From: Bradyrhizobium embrapense
GTDB lineage: Bacteria > Pseudomonadota > Alphaproteobacteria > Rhizobiales > Xanthobacteraceae
Assembly (NCBI RefSeq): GCF_001189235.2
Contig: NZ_LFIP02000004.1
Location: forward strand, 310,001-374,000
Reading direction: 5' to 3'
Length of the DNA stretch: 64,000 bases
Part shown: piece after piece, positions 53,123 to 61,897 of the stretch
Position numbering within the stretch: position 1 is the stretch's first letter
Layout of the letters: every line of letters begins with the position of its first letter
The notes under the pieces: model-generated
Told to the model about the DNA's origin: nothing
The model's input: only the letters and a program-made list of their open reading frames with translations
Database searches by the model: none
Program-made: the position numbers and the translations under genes

Positions 53123-54061
53123 TTAGGCAGACGAGCCTTCCGATCCCTGCCGTCCGCTCGTAACACCGAGCCGCATCATCGCATCGAACACCAGCGTTGC
53201 GGCCGGCGACAGCGCGCGTCTGCGCAGCTTGATCAGCCCGTAACTCTCGAGCATCAACTGGTCGCGGATGCGCAGCATCTTGAAGCGCTGCGGATCGAGC
53301 AGATCGAAGATCAAGAGGGGCACCGGCACGATCGCATCGATCCCTGCCGCAATTCCGATCGATGCGGAGAAGGATTCGGTGTTGATCATGCGCTGGGGCG
53401 GCGCAATACCCCGGCTGTAAAACAGCCGCTCGAGCGCCTGGCGCATGAAGGATTCCCGCGGCTGGGAAATCCATTGCAGGTCGACCGTGTCTTCCAGATT
53501 GACGCTGTCGAGCGCGGCCAGCGGATGCTCGACGCGGACCAGCAGGCCGGCCTGCTCGGCCCCGATCTCGTGATAGTCGAACTGTCCGGGATCGACGCCG
53601 GCGGGTATCCGCGCAACGATGAAATCCAGCTCCAGCGCGAGCAGCCGCGCGACCAGCGGCGGGCTGGTGCTGACATCGAGTGAAATGCTTACCCGGTGCA
53701 GCTTCTCGCCGAGATACTGCATCACATCGACGACGAGGTCGATGCTGGGCTTGGCGACCGTTCCGACCGATACGGTGCCGAGTTCGCCGGACCGGTAACC
53801 GGCGAATTCATCGGTGACCCGGTCAAGGTCGGCAAGGACACTCCTGCCGCCGCGGATCAAGATGGAGCCGTAGGCCGTGGGCTCGACGCCGCGCGCCGTG
53901 CGCTCGAACAACGGAACCCGCGCCACCGCCTCGATCTCGGCCAGCATCTTGGACGCCGCCGATTGAGTGATGTTGAGACGCTCGGCAGCCAACTGTAGCT
54001 TGCGCTCGCTGTCCAGCGCGACCAGCAGGCGCAACTGGCGCAATTTCAGATTATTGATCAC
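53123..54061 (-). CDS. LysR-family transcriptional regulator
   Basis: A 312-residue regulator. The helix-turn-helix is at about 18-45 (ERKLQLAAERLNITQSAASK) and the linker is RTARGVEPTAYGSIL. The effector domain includes GELGTVSVGTVAKPSIDLVV and VRVEHPLAALDSVN. The GTG start gives MINNLKLRQLRLLVALD. Divergent from an ACS-family MFS gene, which it probably controls; LysR proteins of this type often control aromatic or organic-acid transport. Confidence 0.9.
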   Translation of the reverse strand: MINNLKLRQLRLLVALDSERKLQLAAERLNITQSAASKMLAEIEAVARVPLFERTARGVEPTAYGSILIRGGRSVLADLDRVTDEFAGYRSGELGTVSVGTVAKPSIDLVVDVMQYLGEKLHRVSISLDVSTSPPLVARLLALELDFIVARIPAGVDPGQFDYHEIGAEQAGLLVRVEHPLAALDSVNLEDTVDLQWISQPRESFMRQALERLFYSRGIAPPQRMINTESFSASIGIAAGIDAIVPVPLLIFDLLDPQRFKMLRIRDQLMLESYGLIKLRRRALSPAATLVFDAMMRLGVTSGRQGSEGSSA

Positions 54062-54402
54062 GGCCTGTCACCATCCTGCCCGGCTGAAGCCCGTCCGATC
54101 CGATCGAGGCGGAACGAACCGAACGCCAGATTCTAGTCTCGGCGCGCTTTCTAAACGCGAACCGGTGTCCACTTCGCTGGGAAACACCGGGGTTCCCGCG
54201 GCCATACCGCGGTGCATCATGACGGTTTCGCCGTGGCTCCATTCCCAAATGCCATTAGTCACGCGGCCGCCGATTACACAACAATGAATGCAGCTTGCAA
54301 GGCGACTTGGAAGAGCGACGGACCGCTGCGGGTGTACAATGTACCGCCCCGGACAGCGCGGTGACCGTGCTCCGAATCGAAAAACCAGAAGGGATGGGAA
54401 CG
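54062..54402. other. divergent LysR/MFS intergenic region with a dispersed-type repeat
   Basis: 341 bp without a gene. It contains CCGGTGT (54162-54168) mirrored by ACACCGG (54184-54190) around CCACTTCGCTGGGAA, a sequence type I recognise as a common rhizobial extragenic palindrome. Regulatory sites for the LysR protein should lie here, but none is clear. Confidence 0.5.
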
Positions 54403-55731
54403 ATGAGCGACGATGTCGAGAAGCGCGCGATCGGAAAGATGATGCGGCGGCTGATTCCGTTCCTCATCCTGTGTTACTTCGTGGCCTATCTCGATCGCGT
54501 CAATGTCGGCTTCGCCAAGCTGCACATGAATGCGGCGCTCGGCATCAGCGAGGCTGCCTACGGGCTCGGCGCGGGCCTCTTCTTTGTCGGCTATTTCTTC
54601 TTCGAGGTGCCCTCCAACATCCTCCTGGAACGGTTCGGCGCGCGGCGCTGGATCGCACGCATCATGATCAGCTGGGGCATCGTCTCGGCGGCATTCGCCT
54701 TCATCCCGCAGATGTCCGCGGCGAGCGGCCTCTCGAGCGAATGGATCTTCTACTTCCTTCGCCTGCTGCTCGGCGCCTGCGAGGCCGGCTTCTTCCCCGG
54801 AATCATCTTCTACCTGACGCTCTGGTTCCCGACGATCTATCGGGCCCGCGTGATCAGCCTGTTCATGCTCGCGATCCCGATCTCCAGCATCATCGGGGCG
54901 CCGATCTCGGGCCTGCTGCTCAACCTGTCGGGAGCCGGCCTGACCGGGTGGCAGTGGCTGTTCATCTGCGAAGCGCTGCCGTCGGTGCTGGTCGGCTTCG
55001 CCGTCCTGGCGATGTTGCCGGACTTCCCGCGTCAGGCGAGCTGGCTGCAGCCCGACGAGATCAAATGGGTGCAGAACACCCTTGAGATCGAGCGGCAGAA
55101 GAAGGAAGCCGTGGAGCACATCTCGGTGCTGCAATCGCTCACCGATTCGCGGGTGCTCGCCTGCGCGCTCGTGTACTTCTGCCTCAATGCGGCGAGCTAT
55201 GGCGTCGCGTTCTTCCTGCCGACCATCATCAAGGCGTTTGGCGTGACCGACACCCAGACCGGCTTCATCGCCGCCCTGCCCTTCGTGTTCGGCGCGGTCG
55301 GCATGGTGCTGCTCGGCCGTCATTCCGACAAGACCGGCGAGCGGCGCTACCATGTTGCCGGGGCATTGACGCTGGCCGCCGTCGGCATCGGACTAGCCGG
55401 CCTGGCCTCTAGTCCCGTACTGATCGTCGGCCTGCTCTGCCTCGCGCAGATCGGCGTGTCGGCGGTGCCGCCGATGTTCTGGCCGATGCCGGCCAGCATC
55501 CTGAACGGCGCCTCGGCCGCGGCGGGCATTGCCGCGATCAATTCGCTCGGCAATCTGTCGGGCTTCGCGGGCCCGTTCGCGATGGGCTACCTGAAGGACC
55601 TGACCGGCGGATTCACCGCGGGCCTGCTGCTGCTCGCGGTCGTCGGTCTGATCGGCGCGCTCGTCACGATCAGGCTGCGGATTGATCCAGTGCTGGAGCG
55701 CGCCGCGCGCGAGCCCGTGCTCGCGCACTGA
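54403..55731 (+). CDS. MFS transporter, anion:cation symporter (ACS) family
   Basis: A 442-residue inner-membrane protein with 12 predicted segments. ACS-family signatures are FVAYLDRVNVGFAKLHM in the first loop and FLRLLLGACEAGFFPGIIFY, followed by a second-half LGRHSDKTGERRYH. Family members take up tartrate, phthalate, 4-hydroxyphenylacetate, glucarate and similar organic anions. The start MSDDVEKRAIGKMMRR (54403) is chosen because AAGGG lies eight bases upstream; 36 earlier codons look non-coding. Divergent from the LysR gene, its likely regulator. Confidence 0.9.
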   Translation: MSDDVEKRAIGKMMRRLIPFLILCYFVAYLDRVNVGFAKLHMNAALGISEAAYGLGAGLFFVGYFFFEVPSNILLERFGARRWIARIMISWGIVSAAFAFIPQMSAASGLSSEWIFYFLRLLLGACEAGFFPGIIFYLTLWFPTIYRARVISLFMLAIPISSIIGAPISGLLLNLSGAGLTGWQWLFICEALPSVLVGFAVLAMLPDFPRQASWLQPDEIKWVQNTLEIERQKKEAVEHISVLQSLTDSRVLACALVYFCLNAASYGVAFFLPTIIKAFGVTDTQTGFIAALPFVFGAVGMVLLGRHSDKTGERRYHVAGALTLAAVGIGLAGLASSPVLIVGLLCLAQIGVSAVPPMFWPMPASILNGASAAAGIAAINSLGNLSGFAGPFAMGYLKDLTGGFTAGLLLLAVVGLIGALVTIRLRIDPVLERAAREPVLAH

Positions 55732-55816
55732 AGCGTTACCGGCAAACGCAAAGCGGCTTTTCAAACGGAAGGCGCAGTGACGATCAACCTGATCTCATCG
55801 CGCTTCGGCGGCCTGT

Positions 55817-58150
55817 TCAGGCCGCCACCACGCGCGGCCCCGTCGCGACCGTTTCCGACGGCGCGCAGGGCTTGCTCAGCATCGTCACCTCGGAGAAGCC
55901 GACGGCCCTGAGCTGATCGACTATCGAGCGGCGGGCATCCTGTGCCATGCTGGCGTCGGGCACGACGACCGCTTGCGCCTTCGCGGTCAGCAGCTCGGCC
56001 GGCAGGTCGACGGCCGAGCCGGCCTCGAGCAACACATGGTCGTAGACCCGGAGCAGCGCATCGATCGCGAGCGCCAATCGGGGCGACTGCAGATGCGAAC
56101 GATCGAAGCCCGGCCGACCGGCGCTGACGATCTGAACCCGCGATTGCCTATCCTTGGTGATGATCTGCGCGAACGGCGCCTCGCCTTGCATCAGTTCGGC
56201 AAGGCCGGGCGCGCCGGGATCGACCGTGGCCGCCGTCAGCGCAGGCGAGGAACCGACGAGATCGACAACCACGACCTTGGCCTGGCGCGCCATCAGACGG
56301 GCCAGCGTCAACGCCGTCGCCGTCACGCTCTCCCCGGCAGCCGGACCGAGGACCGTGACCTTGTGGGCGGCGGGACCGGCCGCGACGAGACGCTCGGCAA
56401 GTTGATCGATCTCGTCGACCGCATGGGCCGGCGCAGGCTGCGGCTCGCTGATGACGGGCTCGTAGGCGGTTCCGGACGCCGGCGGCAGTTCGGGCTCCGG
56501 CGGCGTCCTCGACGCAACTGGCGCCGCGCCTGCGGGCTCTGGCGCCAGCATCGGTGCCGGCTCGTCTTCGGCCACGGCCTCCATGACCGGTTCGCGGCGC
56601 CGGATCACTGCGGCGGCCGGCGCGAAGGCACGGCCCACCGCGCCGGGCGCGGAGATGCGCAGCAGCTCGCCGGTGATGATGATCCCGGACGACAGCAACA
56701 GCGTCGCCAGTGTCGCGATCAGCACGATCGGCAACTTCTTCGGATAGGCCGGCGTGTTCGAGACCGTGGCGCGCGAGATGATGCGGCCGTCGGTCGGCGC
56801 CGCCTCGATGTTCTCGCGTGCCGTCGCCTCGCGATACTTCGCAAGATAGGCTTCCAGCAGATCGCGCTGTGCCTTGGCTTCACGCTCGAGCCCGCGCAGC
56901 TGCACGTCCTGGCTGTTGCTCGACGAGGCCTGCTTCTTCGACTGGTCGAGGCTTGCCTGCAGCGCCTGGACGCGGCCTTCGGCGACGCGGGCATCGTTGT
57001 CGAGCGAGCGCGATATCTTGCCGGCCTCCTCGCGCAGTTGGCGGTCGAGGTCGGCGATCTGCGCCTTCAATTCCTTGATGCGCGGATGGTTGTCGAGCAG
57101 CGTCGAGGACTGCTCGGCGAGCTGCGCGCGTAACGTGCCACGCTGCTCGGCGAGCCGGCGGATCAGCTCGGAATTGAGCACTTCGGAAGCCTCGATCGGC
57201 TTGCCGCCCTGAAGCATCTCGCGGATCAGCCGCGCTTTGGTCTCGGCATCCGCCTTCAGCGCGCGGGCATTGTTGAGCTGCGTGTTCAGCTCGCCCATCT
57301 GCTGGTTCGACAGCGGGATGTTGTTGGTGCCGACGAACAGGCTCGACTTGGAGCGGAATTCCTCGACCCGCGAATCCGCATCCGCGACCTTGCTGCGCAG
57401 CTTGTCGATCTCGCCCAGCAGCCAGGTGCTGGCGGACTTGGCCTGGTCCTGCCGCGCGGCCTGCTGCAACACCAGATAACCGTCGGCAATCGAGTTGGCG
57501 ACGCGCTCCGCAAGCTCGGGATCCTCCGACTGGAATTCGATCACCATGACGCGCGACTTGTCGACCGCATAGGCCTGAAAGCGCTCGTAATAGGAATCCA
57601 GCACGCGCTCTTCCGGCGTCAGGCTGAACGGATCGCGGCCGATGCCGAACAGCGCCAGCAACGACTTCAGCGGGGAGAAGCCCCGCAGCACCGGATCGAA
57701 CTCCGGACGCTCGGCGAGCTTGTTCTTCTTGATGATGTCGCGGGCGAGATCGCGCGACAGCAGCAGCTGGACCTGGCTCGTCACGGCTTCGGCGTCGAGC
57801 GAGGTGCGCTCCAGGTCGCGCTCGCCGTTCGGACGCAGGAAGGCGTTCTCGCGATTGTCGATCAGGATGCGCGCTTCCGACTTGTAGCGCGGCGTCACGA
57901 CGTTGACGGCGGCAAGCGACACCGCGAACACGAGCACGGTCGGCACGACGATCCAGCTTCGCTTGCGCGCGAGCGCGCGTCCGAGCACATGCAGATCGAG
58001 ATCCGTCGCCACCGGACGCGCCGGCTCGTCCTGGGCTGATATCGGCGAAACAGGCTTCGCGACGGCTTCGTCGGCAACGGGCGCGGACTTCGGCAACGCC
58101 CGTTGCACCGCGGCCTTTTCCTTGCCTCTACGCCAGAATGCAAAACGCAT
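55817..58150 (-). CDS. exopolysaccharide co-polymerase (Wzc/GumC-like) with degenerate kinase domain
   Basis: A 777-residue inner-membrane protein that controls chain length and export of exopolysaccharide. The Wzz domain begins near residue 50 (ALARKRSWIVVPTVLVFAVS) with a long coiled coil (about 250-480) and a second membrane helix (PIVLIATLATLLLSSGIII). The C-terminal Rossmann-like kinase part (about 590-760) has GPAAGESVTATALTLARLM where BY-kinases have a Walker A with GKT, and VVVVDLVGSSPALTA for Walker B. ATP binding is therefore unlikely. ATG 58150 has GGAG six bases upstream. Divergent from the Wza-like export gene by 177 bp. Confidence 0.87.
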   Translation of the reverse strand: MRFAFWRRGKEKAAVQRALPKSAPVADEAVAKPVSPISAQDEPARPVATDLDLHVLGRALARKRSWIVVPTVLVFAVSLAAVNVVTPRYKSEARILIDNRENAFLRPNGERDLERTSLDAEAVTSQVQLLLSRDLARDIIKKNKLAERPEFDPVLRGFSPLKSLLALFGIGRDPFSLTPEERVLDSYYERFQAYAVDKSRVMVIEFQSEDPELAERVANSIADGYLVLQQAARQDQAKSASTWLLGEIDKLRSKVADADSRVEEFRSKSSLFVGTNNIPLSNQQMGELNTQLNNARALKADAETKARLIREMLQGGKPIEASEVLNSELIRRLAEQRGTLRAQLAEQSSTLLDNHPRIKELKAQIADLDRQLREEAGKISRSLDNDARVAEGRVQALQASLDQSKKQASSSNSQDVQLRGLEREAKAQRDLLEAYLAKYREATARENIEAAPTDGRIISRATVSNTPAYPKKLPIVLIATLATLLLSSGIIITGELLRISAPGAVGRAFAPAAAVIRRREPVMEAVAEDEPAPMLAPEPAGAAPVASRTPPEPELPPASGTAYEPVISEPQPAPAHAVDEIDQLAERLVAAGPAAHKVTVLGPAAGESVTATALTLARLMARQAKVVVVDLVGSSPALTAATVDPGAPGLAELMQGEAPFAQIITKDRQSRVQIVSAGRPGFDRSHLQSPRLALAIDALLRVYDHVLLEAGSAVDLPAELLTAKAQAVVVPDASMAQDARRSIVDQLRAVGFSEVTMLSKPCAPSETVATGPRVVAA

Positions 58151-58327
58151 AACGAACTCCCGCGGACACCGCGATTCCATCTCAATGGCGGCGATTACAG
58201 TCCATTAAGGTTGCTGCTGGGTTAATCGGCACGGTTGACGGATGCGCCGGCCACCACCGCCCCATCATCGTTTGTTAACCATGAGTGCCGTTAATCGACG
58301 CCGGTATTGTCCCGTGGGATTCCTCGC
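58151..58327. other. divergent promoter region of the polysaccharide genes
   Basis: 177 bp between the co-polymerase and export gene starts. It contains TTAACCAT at 58275-58282 and TTAAT/TTAAG clusters around it, but no definite sigma-70 promoter. Confidence 0.45.
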
Positions 58328-58966
58328 ATGCGCGATCTGCGCGCTCCCCTCGTTTGTCTGATTGCTGCGCTCGCGCTGGCGGGCTGCATGGGCCGGACGT
58401 CGCCGGTTGCCGGAGACCCGGCCCTCGATTCGATGGCGTATGGACAGCCGGCCCTGGCTGCGCCCACACCGATGGCCGTGGCCTATGCCGACCCCATGCC
58501 GACGCGCGGGGCCTACAATCTCGGCCCCGGCGACAAGCTTCGCGTCGTCGTCTATGGCCAGGAAGGGTTGACCAATTCCTATGCGATCGATGCAGCCGGC
58601 GCGATCACGATGCCGCTGATCGGCCCGGTGCCGGCACGCGGCCGGACGCCTGCCGGGCTTGCCGCCGAGATCACCGCACGGCTGCGCAACGGCTTCATCC
58701 GCGAACCTTCGGTGGCGGTCGAGATCGAATCCTACCGGCCATTCTTCATCCTGGGCGAAGTTCAGGCCCCCGGCCAGTATCCCTACGTGCCCAACATGAC
58801 GGTCGAGAGCGCGGTGGCGATCGCCGGCGGCTTCTCGCCGCGCGCCCGGCGCGACGAGGTCACCCTCACCCATACCGATGCATCGGGCGCCGGCCGCTTC
58901 GTCGTTCCCCTGGGCACGCCGATCGGGCCCGGCGACACCGTCTTCGTCGGCGAACGCTGGTTCTGA
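58328..58966 (+). CDS. Wza-like polysaccharide export lipoprotein
   Basis: A 212-residue outer-membrane lipoprotein. The signal ends in LALAGCMGR, a lipobox with the lipidated Cys near 20. The Poly_export domain (YNLGPGDKLRVVVYGQEGLT, then GAITMPLIGPVPARGRTPAG, then SVAVEIESYRPFFILGEVQA) and an SLBB-like strand region (VTLTHTDASGAGRFVVPLGT) follow. It would form the outer-membrane secretion channel that partners the Wzc-like protein. ATG 58328 is preferred to a TTG at 58307. Followed 3 bp later by the glycosyltransferase. Confidence 0.92.
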   Translation: MRDLRAPLVCLIAALALAGCMGRTSPVAGDPALDSMAYGQPALAAPTPMAVAYADPMPTRGAYNLGPGDKLRVVVYGQEGLTNSYAIDAAGAITMPLIGPVPARGRTPAGLAAEITARLRNGFIREPSVAVEIESYRPFFILGEVQAPGQYPYVPNMTVESAVAIAGGFSPRARRDEVTLTHTDASGAGRFVVPLGTPIGPGDTVFVGERWF

Positions 58967-58969
58967 TCG

Positions 58970-60109
58970 ATGGCACAGGATCAAGATCAGGAACGGCCGC
59001 TCCGCATCCTGCATGTCGTCCGTGCCCCGGTCGGCGGCATCATCCGTCACATCCTCGATGTCGCCAACGGCCAGATCGAACGCGGCCACCATGTCGGCAT
59101 CGTCGCCGACAGCCTGACCGGAGGCACGCGTGCTGACGCGGTCCTCGCCGAGATCGAACCGCGCCTCAAGCTCGGTGTCCATCGCGTCGCGATCCGGCGC
59201 GAGCCGCGCTTCGCCGACTTCATCGTCTGGGCACATATCGCCGGCCTGATCCGGAAGCTGAAACCCGATGTCGTGCATGGTCACGGCGCCAAGGCCGGCG
59301 CCTATGTCCGGCTGCGGCGGCGATCGGACAAGGTGATCCGGGTCTACACGCCGCACGGTGGCTCGCTGCACTATCCGCTCGATACCTGGAAGGGCCGCTT
59401 CTACAGCCAGCTCGAGCGTACGCTGATGAACAGCACCGACCTGTTCCTGTTCGAGAGCGCGTTTGCCCGCGATACCTATCAGCGCACCGTCGGCAAGCCG
59501 ACAGGCCTCGTCCGCTGCGTCTTCAACGGCGTCACGTCGGAGGAATTCGAACCGGTCGCCAAGGCCGATGATGCCTCGGACGTTGCCTATGTCGGCGAGT
59601 TCCGCCGCATCAAGGGCGCCGACCTCCTGATCGAGGCGGTGGCGAAACTGCGCGCCGAGGGCAAACCGGTGACGCTGACGCTCGGCGGCGACGGCGAGGA
59701 ATTCGAGCGCCTCAAGGAGCAGGTGAAACGGCTGTCGCTCGGCGATGCCGTTCGCTTCATCGGCCACGTCAAGGCGCGCTACGGCTTCTCGAAGGGCAGC
59801 ATACTGGTGGTTCCCTCGCGTGGCGATTCGATGCCTTATGTGGTGATCGAGGCCGGCGCCGCCGGCGTTCCGATGATCGCGGCCAATGTCGGCGGCATCC
59901 CGGAAATCTTCGATACCCACACCGACGCGTTATTTGCGCCCAGCAATGCCGGCGCGATGGCCGACGCAATCAAGGCCGCACTCGAAAATCCCACGGCGAC
60001 CGCTGCCCGCGCGCGGAAACTCCGCGAACGGATTTCCGAGCATTTCTCGCAGAGCGCAATGGTCGAGGGCGTGCTCGCCGGCTACCGCGACGCATTTGCT
60101 AAACGTTAA
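58970..60109 (+). CDS. glycosyltransferase family 4
   Basis: A 379-residue retaining GT-B glycosyltransferase, cytoplasmic face. The N-terminal acceptor domain begins RILHVVRAPVGGIIRHILDV (a GGxxRH motif), and the C-terminal nucleotide-sugar site has VAYVGEFRRIKGADLLIEAV and the EX7E-like GSILVVPSRGDSMPYVVIEA motif. It should add a sugar to the lipid-linked repeat unit. Start is 3 bp after the export gene stop, so both are co-translated. Its stop lies within TTAACCAT. Confidence 0.9.
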   Translation: MAQDQDQERPLRILHVVRAPVGGIIRHILDVANGQIERGHHVGIVADSLTGGTRADAVLAEIEPRLKLGVHRVAIRREPRFADFIVWAHIAGLIRKLKPDVVHGHGAKAGAYVRLRRRSDKVIRVYTPHGGSLHYPLDTWKGRFYSQLERTLMNSTDLFLFESAFARDTYQRTVGKPTGLVRCVFNGVTSEEFEPVAKADDASDVAYVGEFRRIKGADLLIEAVAKLRAEGKPVTLTLGGDGEEFERLKEQVKRLSLGDAVRFIGHVKARYGFSKGSILVVPSRGDSMPYVVIEAGAAGVPMIAANVGGIPEIFDTHTDALFAPSNAGAMADAIKAALENPTATAARARKLRERISEHFSQSAMVEGVLAGYRDAFAKR

Positions 60110-60224
60110 CCATTTCTTACACACGTAACCGTTTCTTCCGATTTGTCCCCTTAACTCACGTCCAGGGGAATTTCGGTGCTGCGTGCGGATGCTCATCTGC
60201 AGGCGCAGGAATGGACGTGGACTC

Positions 60225-61766
60225 GTGGAACCGTTTAACGCACGCTCGATGCTGGATGCCGCTGCGTCCGCGACGGCCGCTCAGCCGCAGATCGAACGCC
60301 GTCGCCGCCTGTCGCCGGCCGCGCTCGCCGTTACCAATCAGAAAGTTCGCAGCGCTTACTCGCCGGTGGTGATCGCCGGCGTGGTTCGCCTCGCCGACTT
60401 CGTGCTGCTCAGCCTGGTCGGCGTCGGGCTCTATTTTGCCTATGTCAGGCCGCTCGCCGGCGACGTCCATTGGGGGTACATCGCGTCGATCCTCGGCATG
60501 TCGGCTGCGGCGGTGGTCTGCTTCCAGGCCGCAGACATCTACCAGGTGCAGATATTCCGCGGTCAGCTCCGCCAGATGACGCTGATGATCTCGTCATGGG
60601 CGTTCGTGTTCCTGCTGTTCATCGGGGTCTCCTTCCTGGTCAAGCTCGGCGGCGAGGTCTCGCGGGTCTGGCTGTCGTCGTTCTTCTGCGTCGGCCTCGC
60701 GGTGCTGATCGTCGAACGGCTGGTGCTGCGCTCGATGGTACGCGCCTGGGCGCATGACGGCCGGCTCGACCGCCGCACCATCATCGTCGGCGCCGACCAG
60801 AACGGCGAGAAGCTGATCGAGGCGCTCAATGCCGACGACGATTCCGACATCCACGTGCTCGGCGTGTTCGACGACCGCAGCGACTCCCGCGCCATGGAAA
60901 CCTGCGCCGGCTCGCCGAAGCTCGGCAAGGTCGACGACATCGTCGAATTCGCCCGCCGCACCCGCGTCGACCTCGTCCTGTTCGCGCTGCCGATCTCGGC
61001 GGAGACCCGCATCCTGGAGATGCTGAAGAAGCTCTGGGTGCTGCCGGTCGACATCCGCCTGTCGGCCCACACCAACAAGCTGCGCTTCCGCCCCCGCTCC
61101 TATTCCTATGTCGGCAACGTGCCGACGCTCGACGTGTTCGAGGCGCCGATCACCGACTGGGATCTGGTGCTGAAATGGCTGTTCGACCGCGTGGTCGGCG
61201 GCCTGGCCCTGCTTGCGGCACTGCCGGTGCTGGGGCTGGTGGCGCTTGCGGTGAAGCTCGACAGCCCCGGCCCGGTGCTGTTCCGCCAGAAACGCTTCGG
61301 CTTCAACAACGAGCGGATCGACGTCTACAAGTTTCGCTCGCTCTACCATCACCAGGCCGATCCAACCGCCTCCAAGGTCGTGACCAAGAACGATCCGCGC
61401 GTCACCCGCGTCGGTCGCTTCATCCGCAAGAGCTCGCTCGACGAATTGCCGCAGCTGTTCAACGTCGTGCTGAAGGGCAATCTCTCGCTGGTCGGACCGC
61501 GTCCGCACGCGGTGCAGAGCAAGCTGGAAAACCGCCTGTTCGACGAGGCCGTCGACGGCTACTTCGCCCGCCACCGCGTCAAGCCCGGGATCACCGGCTG
61601 GGCGCAGATCAACGGCTGGCGCGGTGAGGTCGACACCGACGAGAAGATCCAGAAGCGCGTCGAATTCGACCTCTACTACATCGAGAACTGGTCGGTGCTG
61701 TTCGACCTCTACATCCTGCTGAAGACCCCGTTCTCGCTGCTGACCAAGAGCGAGAACGCATACTGA
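60225..61766 (+). CDS. undecaprenyl-phosphate sugar transferase (WcaJ/ExoY type)
   Basis: A 513-residue membrane enzyme that starts repeat-unit synthesis by transferring sugar-1-phosphate to undecaprenyl phosphate. An N-terminal membrane part has about four helices (VVRLADFVLLSLVGVGLYFA, then AFVFLLFIGVSFLVKLGG), followed by a Rossmann-like CoA-binding-type domain (TIIVGADQNGEKLIEALNAD). The C-terminal transferase domain has FDRVVGGLALLAALPVLGLV, KFRSLYHHQAD, KSSLDELPQLFNVVLKGNLS and KPGITGWAQINGWRG. The GTG at 60225 is the chosen start; other starts up to 60183 or the ATG at 60249 cannot be excluded. Confidence 0.9.
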   Translation: MEPFNARSMLDAAASATAAQPQIERRRRLSPAALAVTNQKVRSAYSPVVIAGVVRLADFVLLSLVGVGLYFAYVRPLAGDVHWGYIASILGMSAAAVVCFQAADIYQVQIFRGQLRQMTLMISSWAFVFLLFIGVSFLVKLGGEVSRVWLSSFFCVGLAVLIVERLVLRSMVRAWAHDGRLDRRTIIVGADQNGEKLIEALNADDDSDIHVLGVFDDRSDSRAMETCAGSPKLGKVDDIVEFARRTRVDLVLFALPISAETRILEMLKKLWVLPVDIRLSAHTNKLRFRPRSYSYVGNVPTLDVFEAPITDWDLVLKWLFDRVVGGLALLAALPVLGLVALAVKLDSPGPVLFRQKRFGFNNERIDVYKFRSLYHHQADPTASKVVTKNDPRVTRVGRFIRKSSLDELPQLFNVVLKGNLSLVGPRPHAVQSKLENRLFDEAVDGYFARHRVKPGITGWAQINGWRGEVDTDEKIQKRVEFDLYYIENWSVLFDLYILLKTPFSLLTKSENAY

Positions 61767-61777
61767 GAACGACTGTC

Positions 61778-61860
61778 GTCATTGCGAGGGAGCGAAGCGA
61801 CGAAGCAATCCATGCCGCAATTCGGGGATAGGTGGATTGCTTCGCTCCGCTCGCAATGAC
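61778..61860. repeat. inverted repeat (dispersed-type) between the sugar transferase and ligase genes
   Basis: GTCATTGCGAGGGAGCGAAG (61778-61797) and a second arm CTTCGCTCCGCTCGCAATGAC (61840-61860) are close to complementary, with GGATTGC next to the second arm and GCAATCC next to the first. The first arm carries a short extra insertion (GACGAAG). Confidence 0.85.
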
Positions 61861-61897
61861 GGAACCAAGATTTTGTATCGAGTTGCGTGAGTATCCG

